The notes below the pieces were generated by a model, which was not told where the DNA came from, did not search any database, and saw nothing but the letters and a program-made list of their open reading frames with translations. The translations under genes were made by a program, and so were the position numbers. DNA of 64,000 bases from Streptomyces coffeae (GTDB lineage: Bacteria > Actinomycetota > Actinomycetes > Streptomycetales > Streptomycetaceae): the NCBI RefSeq assembly GCF_016741875.1, contig NZ_JAERRF010000003.1, forward strand, positions 310,001-374,000. The letters run 5' to 3'. Positions 43,836 to 54,172 of this stretch are shown here, piece after piece; the first letter of the stretch is position 1; each line of letters opens with the position of its first letter.

Positions 43836-44732
43836 TCACCAGTCCACAGCGGAGCGCAGCAGCCAGTCGTACGCCTTGGCGATATGCGGCAGCGCGAGCG
43901 CTCCGGTCCGTACCGCCAGGAAATAGGTCCTCAGCGGGGGCACCGGCGGGTTGAGCAGCGCCACGACCTCCCCGGCGTCCAGCGCGTCCATGCACAGATA
44001 GCGCGGGAGCACGCCGAGTCCGGCGCCGCGCGCGACGCAGGTGAGCACGGCCCGCAGATCGGGCGCGATGACCGTGCCGGAGGTGACCGGTTGGCTGTCG
44101 AAGACGGCCGACCAGTAGCGGGTGACCAGCGGCAGGCTTTCGTGCACCTCCACGACGGGCAGCGCCTCCAGCACACCGGCGCCCTTGACCTGGATCACGG
44201 CGGGGCCGCCGAGCCGGGCGGCCCAGCGCGGGGACGCGATCAGGACATGCTCCTCGTCGCACAGCGGCGCTGCCTCCAGCAGCCGTCCGCGCGGCCGGGA
44301 GGTGGCGATGGCCAGATCGTGGTGGCCGGCGCTCAGCCCCTCGAACAGCTCCTCGGTGCTGCCGAAGGCACACCGCACGGCGAGCCCCTGGGCGACGAGC
44401 GCGGTGAGCGCGGGCAGGGCGCGCAGCGCGGTGAACTCCGGTGGTCCCGCGAGATGCAGGGTGCGCAGGGGAGAGGTGTTGTCGAGGCCCGCCTCGGCGA
44501 TCTCCAGGAGCGCGTCCAGATGCGGGGCGACCTTGTGGGCCAGTTCATCGCCGACGGTGGTGGCGACCACGCCGCGCGCGGTGCGGCGGAAGAGGGGGCG
44601 GCCGAGCTGTCTCTCCAGGGTGCGGATCTGGCCGGTGACGGCGGGCTGGGAGAGCCCGAGCAGTCCGGCGGCACGGGTGAACGACCCGGCTCGGTGCACC
44701 ATGACGAAGGTGCGTAAGAGGGCCAGATCCAT
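43836..44732 (-). CDS. LysR-family transcriptional regulator
   Basis: A 298-residue LTTR. The N-terminal helix-turn-helix (MDLALLRTFVMVHRAGSFTR, LGLSQPAVTGQIRTLE) is textbook. The C-terminal effector domain spans about 90-290. ATG 44732 follows GAGGGG. LysR proteins are tetrameric and sense a small molecule; the target gene here is not obvious because the upstream gene (cystathionine gamma-lyase-like) points the same way and is separated by a terminator. Confidence 0.93.
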   Translation of the reverse strand: MDLALLRTFVMVHRAGSFTRAAGLLGLSQPAVTGQIRTLERQLGRPLFRRTARGVVATTVGDELAHKVAPHLDALLEIAEAGLDNTSPLRTLHLAGPPEFTALRALPALTALVAQGLAVRCAFGSTEELFEGLSAGHHDLAIATSRPRGRLLEAAPLCDEEHVLIASPRWAARLGGPAVIQVKGAGVLEALPVVEVHESLPLVTRYWSAVFDSQPVTSGTVIAPDLRAVLTCVARGAGLGVLPRYLCMDALDAGEVVALLNPPVPPLRTYFLAVRTGALALPHIAKAYDWLLRSAVDW

Positions 44733-44867
44733 GCGTTCCCCTCGCCTCGACGCACCTCCGCCGCAGGACAACTATAAATATGCCGATAGGTCCATGTCGC
44801 TACTGTGATTGGACACTGACGCTGAGTCAACTAGCCTTAATCGAGCGGTTCTCCATGCGGAGCACCG

Positions 44868-44906
44868 GGGCGTCTCGAGCCACGAGGGGGGAGGCTTGAG
44901 ACGCCC
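44868..44906 (-). terminator. Terminator of the PtpA-CGL operon
   Basis: Arms GGGCGTCTCGAGCC and GGCTTGAGACGCCC pair with one wobble/mismatch around an 11-base loop. It lies 27 bases past the stop of the minus-strand lyase gene. Confidence 0.75.
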
Positions 44907-44932
44907 GCCCGCGCATGCGTACCCATCGGCAT

Positions 44933-46072
44933 TCAGCCATCCGCCGGGGTGCGGGCCCCGTCGAGTGCGCGCAGCACATCGGCGATCAGATCGTCCGGGT
45001 CCTCCACGCCCACCGAGAAGCGGATGAAGCCCTCCGGGACCGCGTCGCCGCCCCACCGTCCGCGCCGCTCCGCCGTGGAGCGCACCCCGCCGAAGCTGGT
45101 GGCGTTGTCCACCAGCCGCAGCCCGGTCAGAAAGCGCTCCGCGTGCTTCTTGTCCGGGAGGGTGAAGGAGACCACACAGCCGAAGCGCCCACCGCGCATC
45201 TGCGCCGCCGCCAACCGGTGCGCAGGGTCGTCCGGCAGTCCGGGGTGACGCAGCCCGGTGATCTCGGGCCGACCGGTGAGCGCCTCGGCGAGGGCCAGGG
45301 CGGTCACGGACTGCCGGTCGATGCGCAGCTGGAGGGTGGCCAGCGAGCGGTGCGCGAGCCATGCCTCCATGGGGCCCGGGATCGCGCCGACCGTCTTGCG
45401 CCAGGCGCGCACCGAGGCGGCCGACTCCGGGTCACGGCAGGTGACATAGCCGAGCAGCACATCGCCGTGGCCGGTGAGCGCCTTGGTGCCGCTGGCGACG
45501 GAGAAGTCCGCGCCGAGCTCCAGGGGGCGCTGGCCGAGCGGGGTGGCGAGGGTGTTGTCCACGGCCACCAGCGCACCGCGCGCATGGGCCGCGTCGGCGA
45601 GGCGGCGGATGTCGCAGACGTCCAGGCCCGGGTTGGACGGGGTTTCCAGCCACAGCAGCTTCACGCTGTCGTCCAGGGCGGCGAGCTGGGCGTCGTTCGC
45701 GGTGGGCGCGGTGCGCACCGTGACGCCGTAGCCCTCCAGGCGCTCGATGAGCGCGGGCAGCAGTTGATAGGCGTCGGAGGGCAGGACGGCCGTGTCGCCC
45801 TGGCGCAGCCGGGACAGCAGGACGGCCGAGATCGCGCCCATACCGGAGGCGAAGACGATCGTCTCGGCACCGGAGTCCGGGGACTCCAGCTCGGTGATCG
45901 CCCGCTCCAGCAGGGTCCAGGTGGGGTTGGCGTCCCGGCCGTAGGTGTACGGGCCGGTGGCGTCCCCGGGCAGGTGGTAGTGGGCGGCGAAGACCGGGCC
46001 CGGCAGTGTCGGCTCGTGGGGCTCGGCCTCGGGCAGTCCGGCGCGTACCGCGCGGGTGCCGTCGCCGGTCAT
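44933..46072 (-). CDS. PLP-dependent cystathionine gamma-lyase-like enzyme
   Basis: A 379-residue Cys/Met-metabolism PLP enzyme, which cleaves cystathionine to cysteine or acts in the reverse steps. The PLP-lysine motif is VASGTKALTGHGD near residue 195. YGRDANPTW near 45 supplies the phosphate-binding Tyr/Arg, and ETPSNPGLDVCDI near 143 and VDNTLATPLGQ near 170 complete the site. It overlaps the ptpA stop by 4 bases (ATGA), so co-translation is expected. The exact reaction (gamma-lyase or gamma-synthase) cannot be set from sequence alone. Confidence 0.92.
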   Translation of the reverse strand: MTGDGTRAVRAGLPEAEPHEPTLPGPVFAAHYHLPGDATGPYTYGRDANPTWTLLERAITELESPDSGAETIVFASGMGAISAVLLSRLRQGDTAVLPSDAYQLLPALIERLEGYGVTVRTAPTANDAQLAALDDSVKLLWLETPSNPGLDVCDIRRLADAAHARGALVAVDNTLATPLGQRPLELGADFSVASGTKALTGHGDVLLGYVTCRDPESAASVRAWRKTVGAIPGPMEAWLAHRSLATLQLRIDRQSVTALALAEALTGRPEITGLRHPGLPDDPAHRLAAAQMRGGRFGCVVSFTLPDKKHAERFLTGLRLVDNATSFGGVRSTAERRGRWGGDAVPEGFIRFSVGVEDPDDLIADVLRALDGARTPADG

Positions 46073-46665
46073 ACGGCTTCCTTCCCGGCGGCTGGCTCGC
46101 CGCCCCTCTCGGTCGTGCTCGGGGCCGCGGTCGTCTCCGCTGTCTCCGCGGCGGCGAGGGCCCTTTCGACCGCCTCCAGCAGTCCGCCGCTGGCGGCCTC
46201 GACCATCTCCAGGCACTGCTCGAAGTCGTCCGTCCCGCCGAAGTAGGGGTCCGGCACATCGAGGCCGCCCGGCGTGTCCGGGTCGGCGTCCGGGTCGTAG
46301 CCGCGCAGCAGCCGCACCTTGGCGGCGTCGCGCGGGGTCGGGGCCAGCGCGCGCAGCTCGTGCAGATGGCCGCTGTCCAGGGCGATCACCAGGTCGAGGC
46401 GGTCGAACCACTCGGCCCGGAACTGCCGAGCGATGTGGTCCTGCTCATAGCCGTGGGCGGTGAGCACCGCGACGGTGCGGTGGTCGGCCCCGTCGCCCTC
46501 GTGCCAGGGGCCGGTGCCCGCGCTGTCCACCTCGACCCGGCCGTCGAGCCCGGCCTCCCGGGCATGGGCGCGGACAACGGATTCGGCCATCGGGGAGCGA
46601 CATATGTTGCCAGTGCAGACAAAGCAGACACGGTAGGGCAGCGGAACTCTCATGCCTCCCATCAT
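46069..46665 (-). CDS. ptpA: Low-molecular-weight protein tyrosine phosphatase PtpA
   Basis: A 198-residue LMW-PTP. The P-loop VCTGNICRSP (Cys16-x5-Arg22) is near the N-terminus, and the general-acid segment VPDPYFGG is near 135. A ~30-residue Ala/Glu/Thr-rich tail is extra. In S. coelicolor the orthologue PtpA is known to dephosphorylate phosphotyrosine and to influence antibiotic production when over-expressed. The stop overlaps the start of the lyase gene. ATG 46665 is used; ATG 46653 is possible. Confidence 0.93.
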   Translation of the reverse strand: MMGGMRVPLPYRVCFVCTGNICRSPMAESVVRAHAREAGLDGRVEVDSAGTGPWHEGDGADHRTVAVLTAHGYEQDHIARQFRAEWFDRLDLVIALDSGHLHELRALAPTPRDAAKVRLLRGYDPDADPDTPGGLDVPDPYFGGTDDFEQCLEMVEAASGGLLEAVERALAAAETAETTAAPSTTERGGEPAAGKEAV

Positions 46666-46677
46666 CCCCGGCGGTGA

Positions 46678-47055
46678 TCAGTCGTCGTCGGGCAGCACCA
46701 TGTGGAGCGCCCAGGCGACTATGGAAATGATCAGGCCACCGAGCACGGCGGTGCCGAAGCCTTCGACATGGAAGGCCAGATCCAGTTTTCCGGCCACCCA
46801 GGAGGTCAGCAGCAGCATCAGGGCGTTGATCACCAGGGTGATCAGCCCGAGGGTCAGGATGAACAGCGGGAACGCCAGCACCTTGACGATCGGCTTCACC
46901 ACCACGTTCACCACGCCGAAGACCAGGGCGACAAGAATGAGCGTGATCGTCTTGCGGCCGGTGTTCTCACCGGTGAGCGTGATGTCCTTGAGCAGCCAGA
47001 TGGCGACGCCGAGGGCTCCGGCGTTCGCGAGTGTCTTGACGAAAAAATTCTTCAT
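46678..47055 (-). CDS. Phage-holin-4-like membrane protein
   Basis: A 125-residue membrane protein with four hydrophobic segments: about 8-22, 36-55, 60-85 and 95-118. The sequence VFGVVNVVVKPIVKVLAFPL and GLITLVINALMLLL matches the mycobacteriophage-Gp11/DUF360-type 'phage holin family 4' group (YvlD-like), which is common in chromosomes and need not be phage-derived. Lies 12 bases upstream of ptpA on the same strand, so probably co-transcribed. Start ATG 47055, upstream pairing weak. Confidence 0.82.
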   Translation of the reverse strand: MKNFFVKTLANAGALGVAIWLLKDITLTGENTGRKTITLILVALVFGVVNVVVKPIVKVLAFPLFILTLGLITLVINALMLLLTSWVAGKLDLAFHVEGFGTAVLGGLIISIVAWALHMVLPDDD

Positions 47056-47121
47056 GGTTGAGATCGTCGCAGACAGGCCCCGCAACAGTCAGGGGTCCGG
47101 CAGGCAGGGGTGGAGTGGAAG

Positions 47122-47439
47122 ATGAAGGCGTTCCGGCTGGATGAGCTGGAGGCGGAGCGGGCCGCGAACGACGGCGCGTATCTGCAGTTCCTGCGGGAGC
47201 GGAACATGTCCGTGGGGTTGTACGCGCTGGAGGCGGGCCAGAGCGATCCGCAGTCGCCGCACGGCCAGGACGAGGTGTACCTCGTGCTGAGCGGCCGGGC
47301 GTCGATCACGGTCGGGATGGAGACGACCCAGGTGGCGCGCGGCAGCGTGGTGTACGTACCGGCGGGTGTGGCCCACAAGTTCCACCACATCACCGAGGAC
47401 CTGCGGGTCATGGTGGTGTTCTCTCCACCGGAGAGCTGA
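47122..47439 (+). CDS. Small cupin-domain protein
   Basis: A 105-residue single-domain cupin. Motif 1 is PHGQDEVYLVLSGRASITVG, with His and Glu metal ligands, and motif 2 is GSVVYVPAGVAHKFHHI, with a further His. Such small cupins act as isomerases, dioxygenases or metal-binding regulators; nothing selects among these. I prefer ATG 47122 with GGAGTGG upstream, but GTG 47110 is in frame. Confidence 0.85.
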   Translation: MKAFRLDELEAERAANDGAYLQFLRERNMSVGLYALEAGQSDPQSPHGQDEVYLVLSGRASITVGMETTQVARGSVVYVPAGVAHKFHHITEDLRVMVVFSPPES

Positions 47440-47599
47440 GGCGGGGCCCAGGGTCCCGTAGGGGTTCGGTCAGGGGAGGACGGGGGTCGCGGGCCCTCCG
47501 CGGGCTTCCGTCCCGCCCTAGCATCGATGGCAGGGGAGACCCGGCCGTCGGCGATCGGACCGAGGACCGACCGGGCTCACGACGAAAGCAGGGATCAGC

Positions 47600-47818
47600 G
47601 TGGCCACGAAGGGCATATTCCAGGGCTTGCCGTGGTGGGTGACCTGGATCGCGATACCGGTCCTCGTCCTGGCCGTGTTCGGCGGATTGATCATGGCTGT
47701 GGTCGGGTTCGTCGTCTGGCTGGTCTTCAAGGCGCTGCTGCTGGTGGCGTTGGTCGCCGGTCTGATCTACCTGGTGCGGAAGTTCAGCTCCTCCTCGTCC
47801 TCCCGCGGCGACTGGTGA
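47600..47818 (+). CDS. DUF5326-like small membrane protein
   Basis: A 72-residue protein made mostly of a long hydrophobic region (about 10-62, two membrane segments) with a Ser-rich C-terminus. It starts GTG (MATKGIFQGLPWWVTWI). This family is confined to Streptomyces and its relatives as far as I know and has no known function. It stands upstream of the ssgA region, as in S. coelicolor. Confidence 0.78.
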   Translation: MATKGIFQGLPWWVTWIAIPVLVLAVFGGLIMAVVGFVVWLVFKALLLVALVAGLIYLVRKFSSSSSSRGDW

Positions 47819-48003
47819 GCCACCGCGTGCGCTTCCGCCGCTGAGCGCGCGGCCGGTGAGCGGCCCCGGTTCCCGCGCGGGTACGCCGCGCGAGGGACAC
47901 CGCGGAGCGGACACCGGCCCCGTGGCACCCCTCCCGTTAGAGTGCGAGTCCTCGGCGTACTTCTACTCGGCGTCTGCCTCGCAACACACCCCGGGGGTGC
48001 CTG

Positions 48004-48312
48004 TTGACGACAGCGAACATCGATACGGCCGGTGAGCCGGCCCCGAACTCCCGCGCTCCGGCCCGGTACTGCCCGGATCGGCGTGACAAGCGCGATCGCC
48101 CGCCCGCACCGCTCCGGCCGTCCGATTCCGCAGGCCCGCACACCGCCTCCGCCATGGCAACTCTGGCGATTTCCATTCCCTCACATGAGGCAAACCGACT
48201 CCGCCCCGCAATCGAGTCGCTACGCTCCAGAGTCGGCCAAGCCTTCAACTCCCTGCCGATCGGCTCACACCTGGCCACTCGCAAACAACTCGGGGCGGCG
48301 AACGATGCGTGA
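48004..48312 (+). pseudogene. ssgR: Probable remnant of ssgR (IclR-type) upstream of ssgA
   Basis: In S. coelicolor the IclR-type activator ssgR directly precedes ssgA. Here only 495 bases separate the DUF5326 gene and ssgA, too little for a ~240-residue regulator. One frame (TTG 48004 to 48312) ends with ATLAISIPSHEANRLRPAIE and SLRSRVGQAFNSL, which looks like the last strand-turn-helix of an IclR effector domain. The 40-50 residues before it are low complexity and unlike the family. I read this as a gene cut down to its 3' end, but the match is by pattern only. It overlaps the possible upstream starts of ssgA. Confidence 0.4.
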
Positions 48313-48313
48313 C

Positions 48314-48751
48314 ATGCGTGACACAGTCCAGGCGGAAGTGACGATGACCTTCCTGGTCTCGCAGGACCTCTCCTTCCGGATCCCGGTGGAGCTGTCCTAC
48401 GACAGCAGCGATCCGTACGCGGTGGAGATCACCTTCCATCTGCCCGGTGATGCCCCGGTGAGCTGGGCGTTCGCCCGTGAGCTGCTACTGGACGGGCTGA
48501 GCAGACCCACCGGCGAGGGAGATGTGCGGATCGCCCCCGCCGCGCCCGAGGGTCTCTCCGACGTCTTCATCAGACTCCAAGTGGGCAGTGAGCGGGCCCT
48601 GTTCCGGGCCGGAGCCGCACCGCTGGTGGCCTTCCTGGACCGTACGGACCGGCTGGTCCCGTTCGGCGAGGAGCCCAAGGCCTGCGATCCGGTCGGTGAC
48701 CTCGACGCGGAGCTGGACCGCATCCTCGCCGAGGACCGGTACGCGGGATAG
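48314..48751 (+). CDS. ssgA: Sporulation-specific SALP protein SsgA
   Basis: SsgA-like protein of 145 residues, found only in morphologically complex actinomycetes. SsgA stimulates septation and marks sites of cell-wall change. The TFLVSQDLSFRIPVELSYDS opening, DPYAVEITFHLPGDAPVSW, FARELLLDGLSRPTGEGDVR and FLDRTDRLVPFGEE are very close to known SsgA, rather than SsgB-G. I use ATG 48314; ATG 48344, with GGAAG upstream, gives the shorter form. The remnant of ssgR upstream suggests that activation differs from the S. coelicolor model. Confidence 0.9.
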   Translation: MRDTVQAEVTMTFLVSQDLSFRIPVELSYDSSDPYAVEITFHLPGDAPVSWAFARELLLDGLSRPTGEGDVRIAPAAPEGLSDVFIRLQVGSERALFRAGAAPLVAFLDRTDRLVPFGEEPKACDPVGDLDAELDRILAEDRYAG

Positions 48752-48822
48752 CGGGGCAGCCGGAGACCGGTAAGCCCCGCGGGGGGCACGGGCGTTGCCG
48801 CGCCCGTGCCGGTGTCCATGGC

Positions 48823-50295
48823 TCAACGTGCCCGCGCCCGGCGGCGCTTGCCGCGTCCGCCCCGGCCACCGCGCGGTCCCGGCTGCCCCGGGACGTCCGC
48901 CTGATCCGTGGTCCTTCCGCGCCCCGCCGCGGCCTGCGGTGTGCGGTCCGCGGAGACCACGAGCACGGCCAGCGCCGTGGTCACCGGCACCGAGGCGACG
49001 AGCCCGATGCTGCCCACGAGCGTCCGTACGATCTCCTCCGCGACGATCTCGCTCGTCGCCACCGTGCCCACACCGCTGTCCGCGATCGAGAACAGCAGCA
49101 GCAGCGGAAGCGACGCGCCCGCGTACGCCAGCACCAGCGTGTTGACGACGGAGGCGATGTGATCCCGCCCGATCCGCATCGCCGCCGCGTAGAGCTTCCG
49201 ACGGCTCGCCGTCGGATCCGCCTCCCGCAGCTCCCACACCGCCGAGGTCTGGGTGACCGTCACATCGTCCAGCACCCCGAGTGAGCCGATGATCACGCCC
49301 GCCAGCAGCAGTCCCCTTATCTCGATGTCCGGGTAGAGGCCGTGCACCAGACCGGTCTGGTCGTCGGTATTGCCGGTCAGGCTCGCCCAGCCGATGAACA
49401 CCGAGCCCAGCACGCCGATCAGCAGCAGGGAGACCAGGGTGCCGAGGACGGCCACGGAGGTCCGGGCCGTCAGCCCGTGGCACATGTACAGCGCGAGCAG
49501 CATGATCGCGCTGCCCCCGATGACCGCGACCATCAGCGGATTGGAGCCCTGGAGGATCGCCGGGAGGATGAACAGCGTCAGCACCCCGAAGCTGATGGCC
49601 AGCGCCACCAGCGCGAAGACCCCGCGCAGCCGTCCGACCGCCACCACGGCGAGCGCGAAGAGCCCGGCGAGCAGTGCCATCGGCATCGACCGCTCGACAT
49701 CGGAGACGGAGTACTGGAGGTTCTCCGGTGCCTTGGGTGAGTACGCCAGTTTCAGCTCCTGCCCGGACGTGAGCTTCCGTGAAGCGTCGGGCTGGATGAT
49801 TTCGGGGAATTGGCGGCCTTTGTCCTTGCCCGAGGTGACCTCGATGGTGGCTTTCTCACAGCGTCCCTTCGCACCGCCCGCGCCGCCGCCGCTCCCGTTC
49901 TGCGCCGCGCCGCCCTGACCCGGTTCGGCGGGCTGCTGCGGCTGGGCGCCCGCGTCCGCGCAGTTGACCTCCTCGACCTTCACCACCCGTCCGGAGACGG
50001 TCTGCTGGTCGAAGCCCAGCCCGCTGCGCTGCCCCGCCGCATGGTCGGGGGTACCGCCCGGCCAGAGCACGATCAGCCCGGCGGCCACGGCCGCCGCGAA
50101 GGGGATGAGCACCGCCGCGATGACCTTGCGGAGGCGGGCGGAGACGGGAGTGGCCGGGCCATGGGCGTGCGCATGGCTGTGGCCGTGACCAGCGCCGTGC
50201 GCATGGCCGTGGCCGTCGTTGTGGTGGTCGTGGGCGGGCGGCGGGCCGGGCGTGCCGTCCCGTCCGGCCTGGGGGTGCTGTGGCGTCGGGGTCAC
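48823..50295 (-). CDS. YibE/F-family membrane protein with His-rich N-terminus
   Basis: A 490-residue membrane protein of the YibE/F family, with about eight C-terminal membrane helices (from near 210) containing LLLAGVIIGSLGVLDDVTVTQTSAV, the family hallmark. One N-terminal helix is followed by an extracellular ~120-residue domain. The first ~50 residues are dense in histidine (HDHHNDGHGHAHGAGHGHSH), a likely metal-binding segment. A basic tail ends the protein. GTG start at 50295. Function unknown; metal or ion transport is only a guess. It points away from thiC. Confidence 0.85.
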   Translation of the reverse strand: MTPTPQHPQAGRDGTPGPPPAHDHHNDGHGHAHGAGHGHSHAHAHGPATPVSARLRKVIAAVLIPFAAAVAAGLIVLWPGGTPDHAAGQRSGLGFDQQTVSGRVVKVEEVNCADAGAQPQQPAEPGQGGAAQNGSGGGAGGAKGRCEKATIEVTSGKDKGRQFPEIIQPDASRKLTSGQELKLAYSPKAPENLQYSVSDVERSMPMALLAGLFALAVVAVGRLRGVFALVALAISFGVLTLFILPAILQGSNPLMVAVIGGSAIMLLALYMCHGLTARTSVAVLGTLVSLLLIGVLGSVFIGWASLTGNTDDQTGLVHGLYPDIEIRGLLLAGVIIGSLGVLDDVTVTQTSAVWELREADPTASRRKLYAAAMRIGRDHIASVVNTLVLAYAGASLPLLLLFSIADSGVGTVATSEIVAEEIVRTLVGSIGLVASVPVTTALAVLVVSADRTPQAAAGRGRTTDQADVPGQPGPRGGRGGRGKRRRARAR

Positions 50296-50384
50296 GCCCG
50301 CATCATCGCAACTCGCCGGGAGAGGGACGGGCCCCCTGTTCAGTTCCGCCGGAGAACCGTTAGCGTGGGGGCACCTTTGCAAAC

Positions 50385-52259
<1,875 letters not shown>

Positions 52260-52322
52260 CCCTCGCCCCGGTCGAAGCGATGGCTTGCCGTGGACAGCTG
52301 ACCCGGGCCTCTTTCAAACCGA

Positions 52323-52348
52323 AGCCCCCTGACCTTCGTCAGGGGGCT
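52323..52348. terminator. Element-borne terminator after thiC
   Basis: Stem AGCCCCCTGAC / GTCAGGGGGCT (11 bases) with a CTTC loop, 63 bases after the new thiC stop. It ends thiC transcripts and also faces the convergent XRE gene. Confidence 0.88.
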
Positions 52349-52370
52349 AGCGGGTTCTGCACTGGGTCTG

Positions 52371-53720
52371 TCAGGCGGCTGTAAGCTCGCGTGCCCGTTC
52401 GTTGAAGTCGGCTACGAGCCGGTGCTTGCCGAATGGCTTCATGCGTCGCTGTAGGTCTTGCACAGCCTCCACCGCTCGGGACGACTTGACCTGCCGCGAC
52501 AGGGACAGTGTCCGCAGACCTGCCGAGTGCGCTGCCTCCAAGTCTTTCCGCTGGAGGTGTGACACAGCCAGTGCTGCCTGCGACATGGCGCCACGGCGGG
52601 CGCGCTTCTGCTTACGGGCATGCTCGATGGACTGCCGGGCGTGTTCCTCGGCATGGTCGGCCTGGCCGAGATCGCGGAAGGTGTTGGCGTGCTCGCCGTG
52701 CAAGTAGGCCGGATCGATGAACGTCGCCCACTCCTGCTCTTCCTCGGGCCGTGCGCCTGCATAGGTAGCTTCGGACTTGGCGACTGCGGAGGCCGCTGCT
52801 CGCTTGTCTCCGAGCCTCGCCCATGCTCGGGCCTCCAGGGCCCATAGGTCGGCCAGACAGGCGGGAGATGAAGCCTTGGCCAGTCCGGCGCGGCCTGCCT
52901 GTGCCAACCTGCGCCCTTCCTCGGGGTGTCCGAGGAGAGTTGCCTGATCCGCCATCCCTGCCAGCACGTGAGCGCCCAGGGCAGCGTTGTGTGACTCCTC
53001 GGCCAGTCGAAGCGACTGGATCAAGTACCGCTGAGCCGTTCCGTGCTCCCCGTTGTCGTAGGCCATCCATCCAAGCAAATAGGTCTGCTCTGCGGCGGCC
53101 TCGCACAGAGCACGGCGAACCTGCTCGGTGTGCGTACGTCGAAGCAAGGGAAACACGTGAGTGTTCATGTAGGCGGCAAGGGTGAGGCGGCCCGACCCCC
53201 CGCCCTGGAAGATGTCCATTTCTTGGAACACGCCGAACATGTTTCGGACGGCGCTCACGTCTTCGAGCCTCACCTTTGGACCGGGCCCGGGTTGCTGATC
53301 AAAAGTGCTGAGTAGCCAGTCACGTGATGGACCGATGCCTGCCACCGCAGCAAACGGTGTGGCGGCTAGGAACTTCCGGCGATCCACGTCGGCCCTCCCC
53401 AAGTCGGCGACGGCTTCCACGGTAGCCGTGAAGGATGGGCTGTACACAAGCCCCCGGTCTGACGGGGGGTTGTCTCCGAACCCCAAGTCGTATGTCGTGA
53501 CGCGGTGTCCGACGGCTGCTGAGAACACGTCAGCCAGGATGTCGGGCACAGGCGGGCGGGGGCGCTCTCCTTGCAACCATCGTCTAACGCTGCTCGTATC
53601 AGACGAAATATGCGGCTGGCCCCATTCCTTGGCCTTCGCCTTGGTTCGTCGGGCTAATTCGCCTTGGCTCATGTGCGATCGCTCAAGCCATTCGGCGAGG
53701 TCTTCGTTTGGCGTCTTCAT
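52371..53720 (-). CDS. XRE-type regulator with helical-repeat domain
   Basis: A 449-residue protein. An N-terminal helix-turn-helix (about 5-75; EWLERSHMSQGELARR, TSSVRRWLQGERP) is followed by a DRRKFLAATPFAAVAG segment seen in many Streptomyces regulators of this type. A C-terminal array of TPR-like helices fills about 180-430. These proteins occur in large numbers in Streptomyces and are often found in integrative elements; some respond to peptide or small-molecule signals. It reads away from the small-gene operon, and direct repeats TCAACACCC lie between them. As the leftmost element gene it may control element or host genes. Confidence 0.85.
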   Translation of the reverse strand: MKTPNEDLAEWLERSHMSQGELARRTKAKAKEWGQPHISSDTSSVRRWLQGERPRPPVPDILADVFSAAVGHRVTTYDLGFGDNPPSDRGLVYSPSFTATVEAVADLGRADVDRRKFLAATPFAAVAGIGPSRDWLLSTFDQQPGPGPKVRLEDVSAVRNMFGVFQEMDIFQGGGSGRLTLAAYMNTHVFPLLRRTHTEQVRRALCEAAAEQTYLLGWMAYDNGEHGTAQRYLIQSLRLAEESHNAALGAHVLAGMADQATLLGHPEEGRRLAQAGRAGLAKASSPACLADLWALEARAWARLGDKRAAASAVAKSEATYAGARPEEEQEWATFIDPAYLHGEHANTFRDLGQADHAEEHARQSIEHARKQKRARRGAMSQAALAVSHLQRKDLEAAHSAGLRTLSLSRQVKSSRAVEAVQDLQRRMKPFGKHRLVADFNERARELTAA

Positions 53721-53754
53721 GACTCACGGCCTTCGTTCACAAGCGACGGTGAAA

Positions 53755-53773
53755 TCAACACCCTTCAACACCC
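53755..53773. promoter_or_regulatory. Direct repeats between divergent XRE and small-gene operon
   Basis: TCAACACCC occurs twice (53755-53763 and 53765-53773), 10 bases apart, i.e. one helical turn. The spacing suits a regulator binding one face of the DNA; a role for the XRE protein is inferred. Confidence 0.35.
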
Positions 53774-53878
53774 CTGAGAACGGTACCCGCTGACGCTGTC
53801 TCGATGTTGCCTAAGGGAAGACCCCGCGACGGGGGTGAGCCGTCCGGGGCACGGCCAACGCTGTAGAGGAGCGTCAAC

Positions 53879-54172
53879 GTGCGGAAGAGTACCGCTCGAT
53901 TCGTGGAATGGCTGTTACAGCTGCTGCTACCTGCTCCGGGACGTCATCGCGACGTCCGAATCGGGGTAGCCGCCCGGTGCCTGGACACTCCGACAGTTCG
54001 TCTGATGCGTGTTCCCCCGGCTCACGTATGGATGCCGCCTGGTGTGGACGTCCCGGGCACTGGTCTGGTCCGGCCGTATGTGGTCGCGCATGAGCGCCGT
54101 CAGGAAGACCGCCGGGAGGTTCGCTGTCGCGTGGAGTCGGTCAGTGCTCTACATGGGGCGGTGATCGGATGA
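53879..54172 (+). CDS. Element small gene 1 (unknown)
   Basis: A 97-residue protein with GAGGAG at good distance from its GTG start. Basic and Arg-rich, with a hydrophobic FVEWLLQLLLPAPG near the N-terminus (one amphipathic or membrane-like helix), a VRLMRVPPAHVWMPPGVDVP block and a basic C-terminus. I believe similar small proteins occur in other Streptomyces integrative elements, but their role is unknown. The stop overlaps gene 2's ATG (ATGA), so the pair is coupled. Confidence 0.7.
   Translation: MRKSTARFVEWLLQLLLPAPGRHRDVRIGVAARCLDTPTVRLMRVPPAHVWMPPGVDVPGTGLVRPYVVAHERRQEDRREVRCRVESVSALHGAVIG

Noticed and set aside
46678..47055. Phage lysis gene reading of the holin-family protein
   Set aside because: The family is widespread in chromosomes, the neighbours are core genes and no endolysin is nearby, so it is not evidence of a prophage.
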